Assembly (NCBI GenBank): GCA_903848645.1
Contig: CAINGU010000048.1
Coordinates: 56,827-120,826, forward strand
Source of the DNA: an uncultured cyanobacterium
Lineage (GTDB): Bacteria > Cyanobacteriota > Cyanobacteriia > Cyanobacteriales > Nostocaceae
Length of the DNA: 64,000 nucleotides
Direction: 5' to 3'
The position numbers and the translations under genes are program-made. A model generated the notes under the pieces. It did no database searches and was not told the origin of the DNA. It saw only the letters and a program-made list of their open reading frames with translations. This document shows positions 34,168 to 44,258 of this stretch, one piece after another (within the stretch, counting starts at the first letter, position 1; each line of letters opens with the position of its first letter).

Positions 34168-35976
34168 ATGCGATTATCACAAATGTTATTTGTTACACTG
34201 CGGGATGATCCTGCTGATGCGGAAATTCCTAGCCATAAATTACTACTCCGTGCAGGATATATCCGTCGTATTGGTAGTGGGATTTATGCTTATCTTCCCC
34301 TAATGTGGCGGGTTTTGCAAAAAGTTTCCCAAATTGTGCGGGAAGAAATGAATGCTACCGGCGCACAAGAATGTTTATTACCACAGTTACAACCCTCTGA
34401 ATTATGGAAAGAATCGGGACGCTGGGACACCTATACTAAAGCTGAGGGAATTATGTTTTCTCTGGTTGATAGAAGAGAACAACAATTAGGACTTGGACCA
34501 ACTCACGAAGAAGTAATTACCACTGTTGCCCGTGATATGATTCGGTCATATCGTCAATTACCTCTCCATTTATATCAACTCCAAACTAAATTTCGTGATG
34601 AAATTCGTCCCCGGTTTGGTTTAATGCGCGGACGAGAATTTATTATGAAAGATGGTTATTCTTTCCATGCTGATGAAGAAAGTTTGAAAAAAACTTACCA
34701 AGAAATGTACACTGCTTACAGTAATATGTTGCGGCGTTCTGGTTTGGCTTTTCGGGCTGTGGAAGCTGATTCTGGGGCTATTGGTGGTTCTGGTTCTACA
34801 GAATTTATGGTGTTAGCAGATGCGGGAGAAGATGAAGTTCTCTATACTGAAGATGGTAAATATGCGGCTAACGTAGAAAAAGCGGTTTCTTTACCAGCAG
34901 CAGCGGAAATTTCACCTTTTCCAACTTACGAAAAACGGGAAACTCCCGGAACTGATACAATTGAAAAACTTTGTAATTTCCTCAAATGTTCTCCTACCCA
35001 AGTTGTCAAAAACGTTCTATATCAAACTGTCTATGATAACGGTTTAACTGTTTTAGTGTTAATAAATATTCGCTCAGATCAGGAAATTAACGAAGTTAAA
35101 TTACAAAATGAATTGACTAAATTAGCTCCTCAATTTGGCGCTAAAACTATCCTAACTTTAACTGTACCAAATTCTGAAGCTCAAGAAACATGGCAAGCTA
35201 AATCTTTACCTTTAGGTTATATTGCACCAGATATTGCTGATGATTATATTGCGGTCAGTAAACAGGTAAATTCTCAGTTTGTACGGTTGGTAGATAAAAC
35301 TGCGGTGGAGTTAAAGAACTTTGTCACTGGTGCAAATGAAAGCGGTTTTCACGTAGTTGGGGCAAATTGGGGTGAGCAATTTAAATTACCTGCTCTAACC
35401 GTAGATATTCGTAAAGCAAAATTAGGCGATCGCTCTCTTCACAACCCAGAACAAACCCTACAAACAGCTAGAGGCATCGAAGCTGGTCACATCTTCCAAT
35501 TAGGTACAAAATACTCGCAAGCGATGGGTGCAACTTATACCAATGAACAAGGAGAAGAAAAGCCTTTAGTCATGGGTTGTTATGGTGTCGGTGTGTCACG
35601 TTTAGCACAATCAGCCGTTGAACAATCCTATGATAAAGATGGGATAATTTGGCCAGTAGCGATCGCACCATATCACGCCATTATCACCATTCCTAACATT
35701 AAAGATAGCAAACAAATTGAAGTTGCCGAAAAACTTTACACAGAACTCAACAAAGCAGGTGTAGAAACTTTATTAGATGACAGAGATGAACGAGCAGGTG
35801 TTAAATTTAAAGATGCAGATTTAATCGGGATTCCCTTTAGAATTGTCACCGGACGAGCGATTACAAATGGTAAAGTCGAAGTAGTAAAACGCGCAAATCG
35901 TGAATCCCAAGAAATTGCCATTGAGGAAGTTATCAATACATTGCAACAGTGGATTAAAGACGCAATAGAAAGTTAA
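34168..35976 (+). CDS. proS: prolyl-tRNA synthetase
   Basis: This 602-residue class II synthetase is of the bacterial type with an inserted YbaK-like editing domain (about 225-390). Class II motif 1 is in [21 protein letters not shown], motif 2 in [28 protein letters not shown], motif 3 in [18 protein letters not shown]. The C-terminal anticodon domain ([18 protein letters not shown]) is present. GGAAAAAAA precedes the ATG. Confidence 0.97.
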   Translation: MRLSQMLFVTLRDDPADAEIPSHKLLLRAGYIRRIGSGIYAYLPLMWRVLQKVSQIVREEMNATGAQECLLPQLQPSELWKESGRWDTYTKAEGIMFSLVDRREQQLGLGPTHEEVITTVARDMIRSYRQLPLHLYQLQTKFRDEIRPRFGLMRGREFIMKDGYSFHADEESLKKTYQEMYTAYSNMLRRSGLAFRAVEADSGAIGGSGSTEFMVLADAGEDEVLYTEDGKYAANVEKAVSLPAAAEISPFPTYEKRETPGTDTIEKLCNFLKCSPTQVVKNVLYQTVYDNGLTVLVLINIRSDQEINEVKLQNELTKLAPQFGAKTILTLTVPNSEAQETWQAKSLPLGYIAPDIADDYIAVSKQVNSQFVRLVDKTAVELKNFVTGANESGFHVVGANWGEQFKLPALTVDIRKAKLGDRSLHNPEQTLQTARGIEAGHIFQLGTKYSQAMGATYTNEQGEEKPLVMGCYGVGVSRLAQSAVEQSYDKDGIIWPVAIAPYHAIITIPNIKDSKQIEVAEKLYTELNKAGVETLLDDRDERAGVKFKDADLIGIPFRIVTGRAITNGKVEVVKRANRESQEIAIEEVINTLQQWIKDAIES

Positions 35977-36041
35977 AATTCAACTCTTGTGGGGTGGGCA
36001 TCTTGCCCGCCCTTATACCTTATAATAGATTATGATTCAGA

Positions 36042-36794
36042 CTAACTTTCAATTCCCGCATCTCCCAATCGCTTCTCCAACTCTGCTAGACGTTGTAAAG
36101 CAACTTCCTTTTCTCGTCGTTCTTGTTCCTTTTCTCGTCGTTCCTTCTCAACCGACTCAAACCCCCACAATAACAAATTACCCTCTTGATCCCACCAGCG
36201 CAACCAGTAACCATCACGGTTTTCGCGCTTTCCTGACCACACACCAATAAATAATTTCATCTCCTCTAACCAATAACGGTTATTTTCATCAGGAGAACGT
36301 AATTCATATTTTCCCGAATTTTGTAACCGATGTACCTCTAAAATACCCGTGTCAGGTGCAAAAATCAGGTAATTTGCAACTTCTAAAACTTCTTCATAAA
36401 AAAACCATTTACCAGGAGGAAAAGTCCGCTTACTGGAATATTCACTCCCATTTGTATCCGAAAGGAATTCCATCACCACAACAGGAAGTTCACCCTGTTT
36501 GTGAGGGGTATAACTGCGTTGTACTTCCTCTCTAGGTACGGTAATTTTCGGTATATAAGCCCAATCAGGTGCTTTCACTACAATTTTGTCATTAACTGCG
36601 GTACAGATGCCATAATTGGTCGTAGCGAGGGCTGTTTCTGGGAACTTTCCTGCCAATTGTAGGCTTTCCGTCAGTGCAGCAGCCAAAGAAGGTTGATTGA
36701 CATTATCCACAGGTTCATCGTCTAAAATGAAGTCTTCAGGCAAGAGTTCCCAGGTAATCTTGTGGGTCGAAGCAGTGACAACCATAGCAACCAC
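36042..36794 (-). CDS. Uma2-family (DUF820) putative endonuclease with C-terminal coiled coil
   Basis: This 250-residue Uma2 protein has the Pro-Asp motif in KAPDWAYIP and the Glu in VVVMEFLSDTNG. The C-terminal 40 residues are a charged coiled coil (EKERREKEQERREKEVALQRLAELEKRLGD), common in cyanobacterial members. The start at 36794 (MVAMVVTAS) or three codons later is possible. The biological role is unknown. Confidence 0.87.
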   Translation of the reverse strand: MVAMVVTASTHKITWELLPEDFILDDEPVDNVNQPSLAAALTESLQLAGKFPETALATTNYGICTAVNDKIVVKAPDWAYIPKITVPREEVQRSYTPHKQGELPVVVMEFLSDTNGSEYSSKRTFPPGKWFFYEEVLEVANYLIFAPDTGILEVHRLQNSGKYELRSPDENNRYWLEEMKLFIGVWSGKRENRDGYWLRWWDQEGNLLLWGFESVEKERREKEQERREKEVALQRLAELEKRLGDAGIES

Positions 36795-37248
36795 AAATAA
36801 GGGATTGATAATTAATTATAGTATAATTTGTGAATTCATTTTTTTGGGAAATTGCCCTTGAAAATGTGATGAATAGATTAAGGAAATAGATTAAAGGTGT
36901 AACTACCACGGAAAATTAAATATATAGGAATGCAAATATAAAGTATACTCCATTAATTATACTTCATATCCCGTAAATTAACTGGTGTTTGCTGCTAACT
37001 GATTTGCATAACATATTTCACTCAATTGCAATTTAAAAGTTTTTTCAAGAAACCATGAGATTTAGATAAAGACAAAAGTGACGGACTCGAAAAGATAACT
37101 CTACAATTGAAGTGAGCAGGGGCAAGATTAGCAATAGCAGTTTATGTACAAATCAAAGCCAAAGATTTGAATCAGGGATATAACCTTGATAAACAGGCTA
37201 CTTATCTTACAAATACTATTTCCATCCTCAATCCAGTAGGTTTTATAT
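36795..37248. other. 454-bp gap without a recognised gene
   Basis: This is AT-rich DNA between the divergent Uma2 and GerMN-domain genes, holding their promoters. No convincing reading frame, hairpin or RNA gene is recognised. Confidence 0.5.
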
Positions 37249-37860
37249 ATGAATAACCAACAAAGAACTAACGGTATTTCATCCGGTGTGGTAGCAGCTA
37301 TTTCCGCAGCAGTGGTAGTGGTAAGCGGTGGAGTAGCTTGGTTTTCTTCCCAGACTCCCAATGCTTCTACACCGGCTAACTCCTCACAAACCATTAAACA
37401 GCCAGTCAAGCAATCAACAACCCAACAAGGCAATGAACAGACTGCTAGTATATATTGGCTTAGATCCCAGAAAAATCATCTTGATTTAGTTCCCCAACCC
37501 TTTCAAGTTGCTGCTACCCAACCCAACCAAGTTTTAGAAGCAGCATTTAAAACTTTACTAGCAGGGCCAAGTGAAGGAACAGACTCTACCACCATTCCCC
37601 AAGGTACTCAACTACTAGGATTAAAAGCGGAAAATAATGATGTTCATGTCAATTTGTCTGAAAACTTTACCACGGGTGGCGGTAGCACTTCCATGATGGG
37701 GCGGGTGGGGCAAGTTGTATATACTGCTACTAGTTTAAACCCTCAAGCCAAAGTATATATTGAAGTCAATGGTAAACCCTTAGAAGTTTTAGGCGGTGAA
37801 GGTGTGGAACTAGAACAGCCACTCACCCGCGAAAGTTTTCAGAAAAATTATCCGCTTTAA
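37249..37860 (+). CDS. GerMN-domain exported protein
   Basis: This 203-residue protein has an uncleaved-looking N-terminal membrane segment (SSGVVAAISAAVVVVSGGVAWF, 11-32), a Thr/Gln-rich linker and a GerMN domain (IYWLRSQKNHLDLVPQPFQV ... LEAAFKTLLAGPSEG ... LLGLKAENNDVHVNLSENFTTGGGS ... VVYTATSLNPQAKVYIEVNG). GerMN domains occur in spore-germination and cell-envelope proteins. In cyanobacteria the function is unknown and a periplasmic or peptidoglycan-related role is assumed. Confidence 0.88.
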   Translation: MNNQQRTNGISSGVVAAISAAVVVVSGGVAWFSSQTPNASTPANSSQTIKQPVKQSTTQQGNEQTASIYWLRSQKNHLDLVPQPFQVAATQPNQVLEAAFKTLLAGPSEGTDSTTIPQGTQLLGLKAENNDVHVNLSENFTTGGGSTSMMGRVGQVVYTATSLNPQAKVYIEVNGKPLEVLGGEGVELEQPLTRESFQKNYPL

Positions 37861-37861
37861 T

Positions 37862-37915
37862 AATTGATAATTGATAATTAGTAATTGTCAATTGTCAATT
37901 GTCAATTGTCAATTA
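37862..37915. repeat. AATTGTC heptanucleotide tandem repeat
   Basis: AATTGATAATTGATAATTAG is followed by four or more units of AATTGTC, between the GerMN gene and the accB 3' end. The last repeat bases reach into the end of accB. Confidence 0.75.
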
Positions 37916-38437
37916 GTCCGGGTTAATTCTCATCAAAGGTTGACCATATTCTACTGGTTCACCATTTTGAACTAAAATTTCCATCACCTGTCCAGAGACT
38001 TCGGCTTCAATTTCATTCATCAGCTTCATAGCTTCAATGATACACACACTTTGACCAGATTTGACGCGATCGCCCACTTCCACAAACGCAGCTTCTCCCG
38101 GTGCTGGAGCGCGGTAAAATGTCCCCACCATGGGTGATAGTACGTCAACCAATTTTTGATTAATTGGTGAAGGAGAATGAGGAGGTTGTGTTCCCGAATT
38201 ATCCACAACTTTACTTGTCACAGCCCCCTCAGACATTGAACTTGGTAAGGCTGTAGATACCAACTGGGTTACACCAGCATTCACCACACCACTCATCGTT
38301 CCTGGGGCATTATTGCTAAAACTGACAGCTTTCCGTACTGTTAGCTCAAATTCATTATTTTTGAGGGTAACTTCCGCAATATCTGTTTGGGCAATAGTTA
38401 CTAGTAGCTGACGGATTTCATTAAAGTCTAATGTCAC
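37913..38437 (-). CDS. accB: biotin carboxyl carrier protein of acetyl-CoA carboxylase
   Basis: This 174-residue carrier has the biotinyl domain at its C-terminus, with the biotinylated Lys in CIIEAMKLMNEIEAEVSGQV (about 135-154), preceded by a Pro/Ser-rich linker (PPHSPSPINQ). It carries CO2 for malonyl-CoA synthesis. It lies downstream of efp on the same strand, 154 bp apart, an arrangement conserved in cyanobacteria and other bacteria. Confidence 0.96.
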   Translation of the reverse strand: MTLDFNEIRQLLVTIAQTDIAEVTLKNNEFELTVRKAVSFSNNAPGTMSGVVNAGVTQLVSTALPSSMSEGAVTSKVVDNSGTQPPHSPSPINQKLVDVLSPMVGTFYRAPAPGEAAFVEVGDRVKSGQSVCIIEAMKLMNEIEAEVSGQVMEILVQNGEPVEYGQPLMRINPD

Positions 38438-38591
38438 AATTATTTTACCTCGACCTAACAGTTAAATTAAAATCCTAAGTAAGGCAGGGATTTAATCCCT
38501 CTATAAAAAAGGGATTGAAATCATTATTACCAATTTGAGATTTTGGATTTTATTCCTCACTATTCCCAGTTGGTATCAAAAAATAGGACAA

Positions 38592-39149
38592 TTATTCCCT
38601 GCCTAAATACTTGTCTTCTCTGGTATCAATTTTGATCCGCTCCCCTTGGGCAATAAACAAAGGAACCATGACAGTTGCACCAGTTTCTAAAATTGCGGGT
38701 TTAGTACCACCTGTAGCAGTATCACCTTTGACACCTGGATCTGTTTGGACAATTTCCAAAACTACAGAATTAGGTAGTTCCACTTCTAGCACCTGTTCGC
38801 CCCAGCGAATCACGTTAACTTCCATACCATCCTTGAGGTACTTAACGCGATCGCCAATTTGCGCTGAAGTTAATCTACCTTCTTCATAAGTTTCCATATC
38901 CATAAAGATAAACTCATCGCCTTCTTTATAGGTATGTTGCATCGTCACTTTTTCCAAAGTCGCTTGAGGAACGCTTTCCCCAGCCCGAAAAGTCTTTTCT
39001 AACTGTTTGCCAGTTTGGACACTTTTTAGCGTTGTCCGCACGAAGGCAGAACCCTTGCCTGGCTTAACGTGAAGAAAATCTATCACGCGCCAGACCGAAC
39101 CATCTAATACAATTGAAACACCAGGTCGAAAGTCGTTACTAGAGATCAT
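38592..39149 (-). CDS. efp: translation elongation factor P
   Basis: This 185-residue EF-P relieves ribosome stalling at polyproline. All three domains are present: KOW-like N-terminus ([38 protein letters not shown], Lys33 region in the loop PGKGS), the middle OB domain ([15 protein letters not shown]) and the C-terminal OB domain with the signature [26 protein letters not shown]. It is the first gene before accB. Confidence 0.97.
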   Translation of the reverse strand: MISSNDFRPGVSIVLDGSVWRVIDFLHVKPGKGSAFVRTTLKSVQTGKQLEKTFRAGESVPQATLEKVTMQHTYKEGDEFIFMDMETYEEGRLTSAQIGDRVKYLKDGMEVNVIRWGEQVLEVELPNSVVLEIVQTDPGVKGDTATGGTKPAILETGATVMVPLFIAQGERIKIDTREDKYLGRE

Positions 39150-39381
39150 GAAACTTTCAAATTTTGCAAGACAATCGGCATTTATTGTACCCTTCCCGCG
39201 CCATAAGTGGTTAATTGTTAATTGTCAGTGGTCAGTTGTCAGTGGTCATTTGTCAAGAAAGAGGCAATAGGCAATAAATATTCTCCCTGCCCCCAGTCCC
39301 CAATCCCCAGTCCCCCAATGTGGGAAGATAATCAATGAGTTACTTCCAGTCAACACTTTGATGCTGAAGAAAGGGAAATTC

Positions 39382-40488
39382 ATGTTGAACTTATTTAAGT
39401 CCTGGGTGAAGAACAGCCTAAAGGTAATATTGCTATTAACAATATTTTTAGGCACAAGTACGGCTGGGTGGACTCCCACTAGTAAAGCCGGCTTACCAGC
39501 GGGAAACGCAATTACCGACGGTAAGGCTTTATTACGCTATGCACTGCCGATAGATAATCAACCTGTACGTAAACTACAAGCCAGTTTAGAAGACATTTCT
39601 AACCAACTGCGGGCAAATAAGCGATGGGGCGCAGTTAATAATGACCTCAAGCAAGCATCGCGGATACTCGATAAACCTTCCCAAATATTAGCAAGCGTTC
39701 CGGAAGAACGCCAATCTCAAGCCGAAGCTTGGATTACTGAATTGAAATCTGGCATCACAGCACTGCAAGAAGTAGTTAAAACTAAACAAAAAGAACCCAT
39801 TCTTGACGGAAGAGCTAAATTACTCAATCTTGTCAGCTTGTTAGAAGAATCAATGGTGAAGGAATTCCCCTTTGAAGTCCCGGCTGAATACAGTAACTTA
39901 CCCCAACTCAAAGGACGCGCTACCATTGCTTTTAAAACTAATAAAGGTGATCTTACCGTAGTTGTAGACGGCTATAGCGCCCCTGTCACCGCTGGTAATT
40001 TCGTGGATTTGGTACAAAGAGGTTTTTATAACGGCTTAGAATTCACCCGTTCGGAAGAATCTTATTTCCTCCAAACTGGAGATCCTGTTGGTAAAGAAGT
40101 CGGTTTTATTGACCCTCAAACTGGCAAATATCGCGCTGTTCCTTTAGAAATTTTAGTTGAAGGCGAAAAAGAACCAACCTACGGCATTACTCTTGAAGAA
40201 TCTGGGCGTTATTTAGATATGCCGGTTTTACCGTTTTCATCTTTTGGTGCTTTAGTTATGGCACGTCCAGAAAATGAACCTAATGGCGCTTCTTCCCAGA
40301 TTTTCTTCTTTTTGTTTGACCCAGAACTTACTCCCGCAGGACGCAATCTTTTAGATGGTCGTTATGCTGTGTTTGGTTATCTGACAGACGGTAGAGAGGT
40401 TTTAGATAAACTCAAAGCTGGTGACAAAATTGAATCTGCAACTGTTGTTAAAGGTGTAGAAAATTTAGTTCAGCCGCAAGCAGCTTAA
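39382..40488 (+). CDS. exported cyclophilin-type peptidyl-prolyl isomerase, TLP40/CYP38-like
   Basis: From the ATG at 39382 (MLNLFKSWVKNSLKVILLLT), which has AAGGGA 7 bp before it, the product is 368 residues; the frame also allows 39361. A signal peptide (VILLLTIFLGTSTAGW) is followed by a helical N-terminal region (about 40-165, LRANKRWGAVNNDLKQASRIL) and a divergent cyclophilin domain (RATIAFKTNKGDLTVVVDGYSAPVTAGNFVDLVQRGFYNGLEFTR to the end). This is the layout of thylakoid-lumen TLP40/CYP38, needed for photosystem II assembly in plants. Lumenal or periplasmic placement here is inferred. Confidence 0.88.
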   Translation: MLNLFKSWVKNSLKVILLLTIFLGTSTAGWTPTSKAGLPAGNAITDGKALLRYALPIDNQPVRKLQASLEDISNQLRANKRWGAVNNDLKQASRILDKPSQILASVPEERQSQAEAWITELKSGITALQEVVKTKQKEPILDGRAKLLNLVSLLEESMVKEFPFEVPAEYSNLPQLKGRATIAFKTNKGDLTVVVDGYSAPVTAGNFVDLVQRGFYNGLEFTRSEESYFLQTGDPVGKEVGFIDPQTGKYRAVPLEILVEGEKEPTYGITLEESGRYLDMPVLPFSSFGALVMARPENEPNGASSQIFFFLFDPELTPAGRNLLDGRYAVFGYLTDGREVLDKLKAGDKIESATVVKGVENLVQPQAA

Positions 40489-40578
40489 TTAATTATTGTT
40501 CGTAGTTGGTGCTTTATTACTAAAGTGCCAACTACAAACTTAACCTAAAATATAGGCATAATACAGTTAGCAAAATTC

Positions 40579-42324
40579 ATGAATACTTCAGAATCAGAAC
40601 TCAATTTAGCATCTTTAGCAGATCGAATTTCTCAAGTTGAACGAGAACAGGATCTAAGACGTAAAAATATTGCTTGGTTAAAACAGTATTTTGATGAACT
40701 AAAACAGGAATTTAACAATAGACCAGAATTAGAGCAAATTCAAACTATGCAACAAGAGATAATCCAGTTAACTGCTCAAGTGGCTGAGTTGCAACAGCGT
40801 CTAAATTTGTCGTCTAATGTGAGTGAAACTTTGAATGGTGGTGAAAATTCAACTGAGATAAAAACTTTAGATGATGCGGAAATAGTCAAGGAGTTTTTTG
40901 CAAGGGTAGAACGTCGAGAAAGTCAATGTGTATTAATAGAGAAAGCGGATATTATTGAAAATGTTGATGTTCTTAAAAGTGAGAAACAGAAGGACGTTGA
41001 TGTAGTTGAAAATGAGACGCAAGATAGTCAGGATATACCTGTCAGTGCAGAAGAGTTTTGGCGCAGGTATGAAGATGGAGAAAGAGATTTTACAGGTGTT
41101 AATTTAGCTGATGTAGATTTGAGTGAACAATCTCTAGCAGATGGGGTTAACCTCAGTCAAGCTAATTTGACAAATGCAATTATAACTAATGTTAACTGGA
41201 GTAACCTGAATTTGAGTGGCGCAAATTTGAGTGGTGCAAATTTTGGTAATTCTAACTTATCTAGTGCAAATTTAAGTCAAGCAAATTTAAGTTTTGCTAA
41301 TCTAACTACTGCTAACTTTAGTTATGCAAACCTAACTCGTGCAAATCTGAGTGGAGCAGATATCAGTGAAGCTGATTTATCCAGTGCAAAATTAATTGAA
41401 GCTACTCTGGAAGATGCCTATTTTTATAAAACAAACCTCAACTCGGTAAAGCTAGATAAGGCAAACCTGAAAAAGGCTAATTTTTGTGAAGCTGATTTAA
41501 CAGGTGCATCTTTACGGCAGGCTAATTTGAGTGAAGCTAATCTTAGTGCAGCCATTTTAGATGATCAGGTAAACTTTAGTTTAGCTAATCTGAATGAAGC
41601 TAACTTGAGTGGGGTAAATTTGAGGGGAGTAAAGTTGATGAGAGCAAATTTAAGTAATGCGAATTTGAGTAATACAAATCTCTTAGAAACAAATTTTGAA
41701 GGAACAAATCTTCAGGAAACAAATTTGCAATATAGCTATTATGACAGATCAACTATCTTCCCTAAAGGTTTTAATCTATCTGAATCTGGAGCATATTTTA
41801 TTTCTCCTGGTGTCTCACTACAAAATGCTAATTTTGCTGGTGCTAACTTGAATAATGTCAATTTATCTGGTTCAGACCTACAAGGAGCTAACTTAAGTCA
41901 AGCAAACCTTTATGGTGCAAACCTAACTGCGGCAAATCTGACAGGAGCAAATTTGAACCAGGCAAATTTAGAAGACACTAACTTCACTGCGGCTCAATTA
42001 AGTCAAGCAAATTTGACAGAAGCAATATTAAGAAGGACAAATCTCGCTGGTGCTGACTTAAGTTGTGTAAATTTAATAGGGGCAACTTTTCACTGTCCAG
42101 AATTTCATGGTGCAAATTTAAGTGAAGCTAAACTTTGCGGTGCTGATTTAGCGCAAGAAGAGTTAAGTGGGGTAAATTTAACCTCAGCCGACTTGCGTGG
42201 GGCAGATTTGAGTAATGCCAATCTAGAAGAAGCTAACTTAAAAGATGCAAATCTCAGCGGAGCAAACTTAGAAGAAACAAATCTCACTGGTGCAATTATG
42301 CCAGATGGAACAACCCATGATTAG
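40579..42324 (+). CDS. pentapeptide-repeat protein with N-terminal coiled coil
   Basis: This 581-residue protein starts with an acidic coiled coil (SLADRISQVEREQDLRRKNIAWLKQYFDELKQEF, 10-75) and a linker. It is then almost entirely A(N/D)LXX pentapeptide repeats (about 175-580, for example GANLSGANFGNSNLSSANLS). Such repeats fold into a right-handed square helix. A short break at about 390-415 (SYYDRSTIFPKGFNLSESGAYFISPG) splits the helix into two stacks. Pentapeptide proteins are very common in cyanobacteria and most functions are unknown. Confidence 0.93.
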   Translation: MNTSESELNLASLADRISQVEREQDLRRKNIAWLKQYFDELKQEFNNRPELEQIQTMQQEIIQLTAQVAELQQRLNLSSNVSETLNGGENSTEIKTLDDAEIVKEFFARVERRESQCVLIEKADIIENVDVLKSEKQKDVDVVENETQDSQDIPVSAEEFWRRYEDGERDFTGVNLADVDLSEQSLADGVNLSQANLTNAIITNVNWSNLNLSGANLSGANFGNSNLSSANLSQANLSFANLTTANFSYANLTRANLSGADISEADLSSAKLIEATLEDAYFYKTNLNSVKLDKANLKKANFCEADLTGASLRQANLSEANLSAAILDDQVNFSLANLNEANLSGVNLRGVKLMRANLSNANLSNTNLLETNFEGTNLQETNLQYSYYDRSTIFPKGFNLSESGAYFISPGVSLQNANFAGANLNNVNLSGSDLQGANLSQANLYGANLTAANLTGANLNQANLEDTNFTAAQLSQANLTEAILRRTNLAGADLSCVNLIGATFHCPEFHGANLSEAKLCGADLAQEELSGVNLTSADLRGADLSNANLEEANLKDANLSGANLEETNLTGAIMPDGTTHD

Positions 42325-42443
42325 AATTTAACGAAGTTAATCAAAAAAGCGGCGTTGCAGAATTGGAGCATGAAATTGAAAAATCTCAAACTTTGCGGCT
42401 TTGCTCCTTTGCGACTCTGCGCGAAACCTAATTCATACCGCCA

Positions 42444-43079
42444 TTATGCAACAAGAGATTCTCCTAATCGTTTTAAAATTTGCAACACTTTAGCTAATTC
42501 ATGTCGGCGGGGAAATAGGGAAAAGGTTCGTGATACGTCGTATTGAGGTTTGTCTGTAATAGCTAATTTTATAAATATAAATTCATCGCCATTTGTAGCC
42601 ATACCAAATACAGATTTATCCCGGTGAGGAGTAGTTAACATATAGGCTAATAACTGCGGTATTGCTGTGACAACTGGAATGCTATTTCGTTTAGATTCGA
42701 CCACAAAAATCCAAAGTTTTTCTTGTACAACTAGGACATCAATAAAACCGCGAATTGTTTCTTCAGGTTCTTCAATTTCTAAAGTTATGCCATAGGGTGA
42801 GCGAATTCGGTAAGGTGAATCTAGAAAACCTGCAAGTTCCAAAAGTGGCGAAACTACTAAAAGATTAATTGTCCCTTCTAATAAAAGACCATCAATGCGA
42901 TGATAATCATAACGCTGTTTGATGCGAGTAACACCCGATTGTTCTTGTGTATTAAGTTGGGGTAAGTCTGTCAACCATTCGTTAAAAAAGTTTTCATCTT
43001 CTGCTTGGTGTAAATTACAACGAGTTTGTAAATCACTCAAGCTTTTAATGGTGTCTGTGATGCCAACGGTAGAAACCAT
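42444..43079 (-). CDS. predicted PD-(D/E)XK nuclease, type I restriction R-like domain
   Basis: This 211-residue protein has a nuclease core: Asp in ETIRGFIDVLVVQEKLWIFVVESKRN (residues ~108-134; D-x10-ExK) and a following Gln in IPQLLAYML. It resembles the small stand-alone proteins annotated as restriction endonuclease subunit R in cyanobacteria, without helicase or methyltransferase genes nearby. Its target is unknown. It is divergent from thiL. Confidence 0.8.
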   Translation of the reverse strand: MVSTVGITDTIKSLSDLQTRCNLHQAEDENFFNEWLTDLPQLNTQEQSGVTRIKQRYDYHRIDGLLLEGTINLLVVSPLLELAGFLDSPYRIRSPYGITLEIEEPEETIRGFIDVLVVQEKLWIFVVESKRNSIPVVTAIPQLLAYMLTTPHRDKSVFGMATNGDEFIFIKLAITDKPQYDVSRTFSLFPRRHELAKVLQILKRLGESLVA

Positions 43080-43140
43080 ATCAATAGTCTCCGAGATGAT
43101 ACTTTTATTTTAGTCTGTAAAGTAATGTGTAAATTTAATT

Positions 43141-44184
43141 ATGAATAATAATTTATCTTCCCTACGAGTTAGAGATATTGGTGAACAAGGTCTTTTAGAA
43201 AGATTACAACGCTTTTGTCCACCCGATATCATTGGTGATGATGCCGCAGTATTGGAAACCTTACCAAATCAATCTTTAATAGTCACCACAGATATGCTCG
43301 TTGACGGCGTGCATTTTAGTGATCTTACCACCTCCCCAGAGGATGCAGGTTGGCGGGCTGCGGCGGCTAATTTATCCGATTTAGCAGCAATGGGGGCGAC
43401 TCCAATGGGTATAACTGTGGGACTAGGTTTACCACCAGATGTAACTGTAAGTTGGGTAGAGCGACTATATCAGGGCATGACAGAATGCTTATCAAAGTAT
43501 CATATTCCCATAGTTGGTGGTGATATAGTGCGATCGCCTATTACCACTTTAGCAATTACCGCCTTTGGTCAAGCAAACCCCAATTTTATTATCCGTCGTG
43601 CTACTGCTCAACTAGAAGATGTGATAGTCGTCACAGGCACTCATGGAGGTTCTCGTGTAGGCTTGGAATTACTCTTACACCCCCACATCGGACAACACCT
43701 GAAGCCTGAACAAAAACAGGCTCTTATCACCACCCACCAACGCCCCAACCCCCGCTTAGATGTCTTACCTATTTTGTGGGAAATTGTAGAATCCCAATCC
43801 AAAATCCAAAATCTAAAATCTAAAATTACCGTTGCTGGTATGGATAGCAGTGACGGTTTAGCAGATGCAATATTACAAATTTGTCGAGCCAGTAACGTCG
43901 GAGCAATTATAGAATCTAGTAAAATACCCTTACCTTCAGCCTTTGAAGAGTGGCTAACACCAGAAAAATCCTTAGAATATGCGCTGTATGGTGGCGAAGA
44001 TTTTGAATTAGTCTTGTGTTTACCACCAAAACCAGCATTAGCATTAGTGCAACAACTAGGCACAAGCGCAGCCATAATCGGCACAATTACCCCAGAACCC
44101 ACAGTAATTTTACACCATGAAAAAACAGAAATCCCCGACCAAGTTCTCAGCCTCAGCCAGGGATTTCAACATTTTAGTCAGTAG
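43141..44184 (+). CDS. thiL: thiamine-monophosphate kinase
   Basis: This 347-residue kinase makes thiamine diphosphate, the last step of the thiamine pathway. Family motifs are GDDAAVLE, TTDMLVDGVHFSD, AAANLSDLAAMGATPMG, VGGDIVRSP and AGMDSSDGLADAI. Residues 218-229 (ESQSKIQNLKSK) are encoded by an AAAATCC/AAAATCT heptanucleotide repeat, inserted in frame in the loop before VAGMDSSDG. The reading frame is intact, so the protein is expected to work. Confidence 0.95.
   Translation: MNNNLSSLRVRDIGEQGLLERLQRFCPPDIIGDDAAVLETLPNQSLIVTTDMLVDGVHFSDLTTSPEDAGWRAAAANLSDLAAMGATPMGITVGLGLPPDVTVSWVERLYQGMTECLSKYHIPIVGGDIVRSPITTLAITAFGQANPNFIIRRATAQLEDVIVVTGTHGGSRVGLELLLHPHIGQHLKPEQKQALITTHQRPNPRLDVLPILWEIVESQSKIQNLKSKITVAGMDSSDGLADAILQICRASNVGAIIESSKIPLPSAFEEWLTPEKSLEYALYGGEDFELVLCLPPKPALALVQQLGTSAAIIGTITPEPTVILHHEKTEIPDQVLSLSQGFQHFSQ
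43794..43827. repeat. in-frame heptanucleotide repeat inside thiL
   Basis: CCAATCCAAAATCCAAAATC followed by TAAAATCTAAAATT is five units of the intergenic AAAATCN repeat (compare 20307-20335 and 49108-49150), here within a coding sequence. Confidence 0.8.
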
Positions 44185-44258
44185 GGGCGCAGGGCCTGCG
44201 CCCATTCAGTAGTCACTGGTATTGAAACAACGAACAACTGACAAAGGACAACTAACAA

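Noticed and set aside
42105..42287. Minus-strand Ala/Ser/Phe-rich frames inside the pentapeptide gene
   Set aside because: They are the antisense shadow of the regular pentapeptide repeat codons.
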